From the NCBI GenBank assembly GCA_047618505.1, contig JBLHLB010000079.1, forward strand, positions 1-13,285: a DNA stretch of 13,285 nt, read 5' to 3'. The position numbers and the translations under genes are program-made. The notes below the pieces were generated by a model. That model made no database searches and was not told the DNA's origin. It saw only the letters and a list, made by a program, of their open reading frames with translations. The DNA is from JBLHLB01 sp047618505. Lineage in GTDB: Bacteria > Planctomycetota > UBA1135 > GCA-002686595. How positions within the stretch are numbered: the first letter of the stretch is position 1; every line of letters starts with the position of its first letter. Positions 13,083 through 13,285 of the stretch are shown here, piece by piece.

Positions 13083-13285
13083 ATGGCTTCCGGCTTCCCC
13101 ACCGCTAATTTCAGTGACTCCGAGGAAGGGCTCTTCAGCCCCGAGGAGATCCAGAAACTGATGCGCATCGAGTACGACCGCGCCCAGCGCTACAGCTACC
13201 CGATGGTGTTGATGTTGGTGGAGGTGGATCGTCTGGAGTACCTGCACGATCTCTACGGCTACGAGTCGAAAGAGGAGATCCTGCA
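13083..13285 (+). CDS. GGDEF-domain-like (diguanylate cyclase-type) protein, N-terminus only
   Basis: The reading frame from ATG 13083 stays open to the window end (67 residues). After a short leader it encodes SPEEIQKLMRIEYDRAQRYS, then YPMVLMLVEVDRLEYLHDLY and GYESKEEIL. This matches the start of GGDEF domains: an R/E-rich helix, a hydrophobic strand with an acidic pair (VEVDRL), and a helix reaching the xYG turn (LYGYESKEEIL versus the usual TYGHxxGDxVL). The GGDEF signature itself would lie beyond the window, so activity cannot be judged. Canonical domains have LDxDxFKxxND here; VEVDRLEYLHD is divergent and may mean a degenerate, non-catalytic version. No sensor domain precedes it. The upstream region is hairpin-rich. 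Function in cyclic-di-GMP signalling is inferred. Confidence 0.65.
   Translation, partial: MASGFPTANFSDSEEGLFSPEEIQKLMRIEYDRAQRYSYPMVLMLVEVDRLEYLHDLYGYESKEEIL

Noticed and set aside
1..13285. CRISPR arrays, insertion sequences, tRNA or rRNA genes, phage genes
   Set aside because: I found no spaced direct repeats, transposase-like frames, tRNA T-loop signatures or rRNA-like stretches.

Overview
High-GC bacterial chromosome window with densely packed, often overlapping genes and frequent TTG/GTG starts. Genes for ADP-heptose synthesis, heptosyltransferases and a lipopolysaccharide core kinase show an outer-membrane (Gram-negative) organism. The secreted FG-GAP/ASPIC protein, the PepSY-FKBP fusion and the GGDEF-like protein would fit Planctomycetota or a neighbouring high-GC phylum, but that placement is an inference from gene content only. 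TGA is an ordinary stop for several genes here (hldA, hldC, the core kinase), so the genome is not globally recoded.

Layout. Positions 1-2278 (+): hldA (5' end outside the window), hldC and a TauE/SafE-type membrane protein, chained by 4-base TTGA stop/start overlaps. Positions 2281-4932 (-): two tandem glutamate dehydrogenase paralogues. The upstream one is canonical. The downstream one has lost two active-site lysines and looks like a non-catalytic, possibly regulatory, subunit. Positions 5194-8311 (+): a WaaP-like core kinase and two GT9 heptosyltransferase-like genes, again overlapping; they are the likely users of the ADP-heptose made by HldA/HldC. The first GT9 gene ends in a 15-bp in-frame minisatellite. 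Positions 8340-10217 (-): a secreted VCBS/FG-GAP repeat protein with an ASPIC/UnbV domain. Positions 10423-11244 (+): an enoyl-CoA hydratase of methylglutaconyl-CoA hydratase type. Positions 11260-11802 (-): an AhpD/CMD-family protein. Positions 11922-12632 (-): an exported PepSY-FKBP fusion. Positions 12633-13082: a hairpin-rich 450-bp intergenic region. Positions 13083-13285 (+): the start of a GGDEF-like protein.

The most striking item is the AhpD-like gene at 11260-11802. It is interrupted by one in-frame TGA exactly where the second Cys of the CxxC motif should be, giving C83-x-x-U86-x-x-x-H90 with E71 in place. Immediately downstream is a hairpin with a GGUCU loop, 19-23 nt after the UGA. 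From memory this is the same loop and position as in the E. coli fdhF SECIS. I read it as a selenoprotein, not a pseudogene. The second notable item is the pseudoenzyme-like dehydrogenase next to a canonical one.
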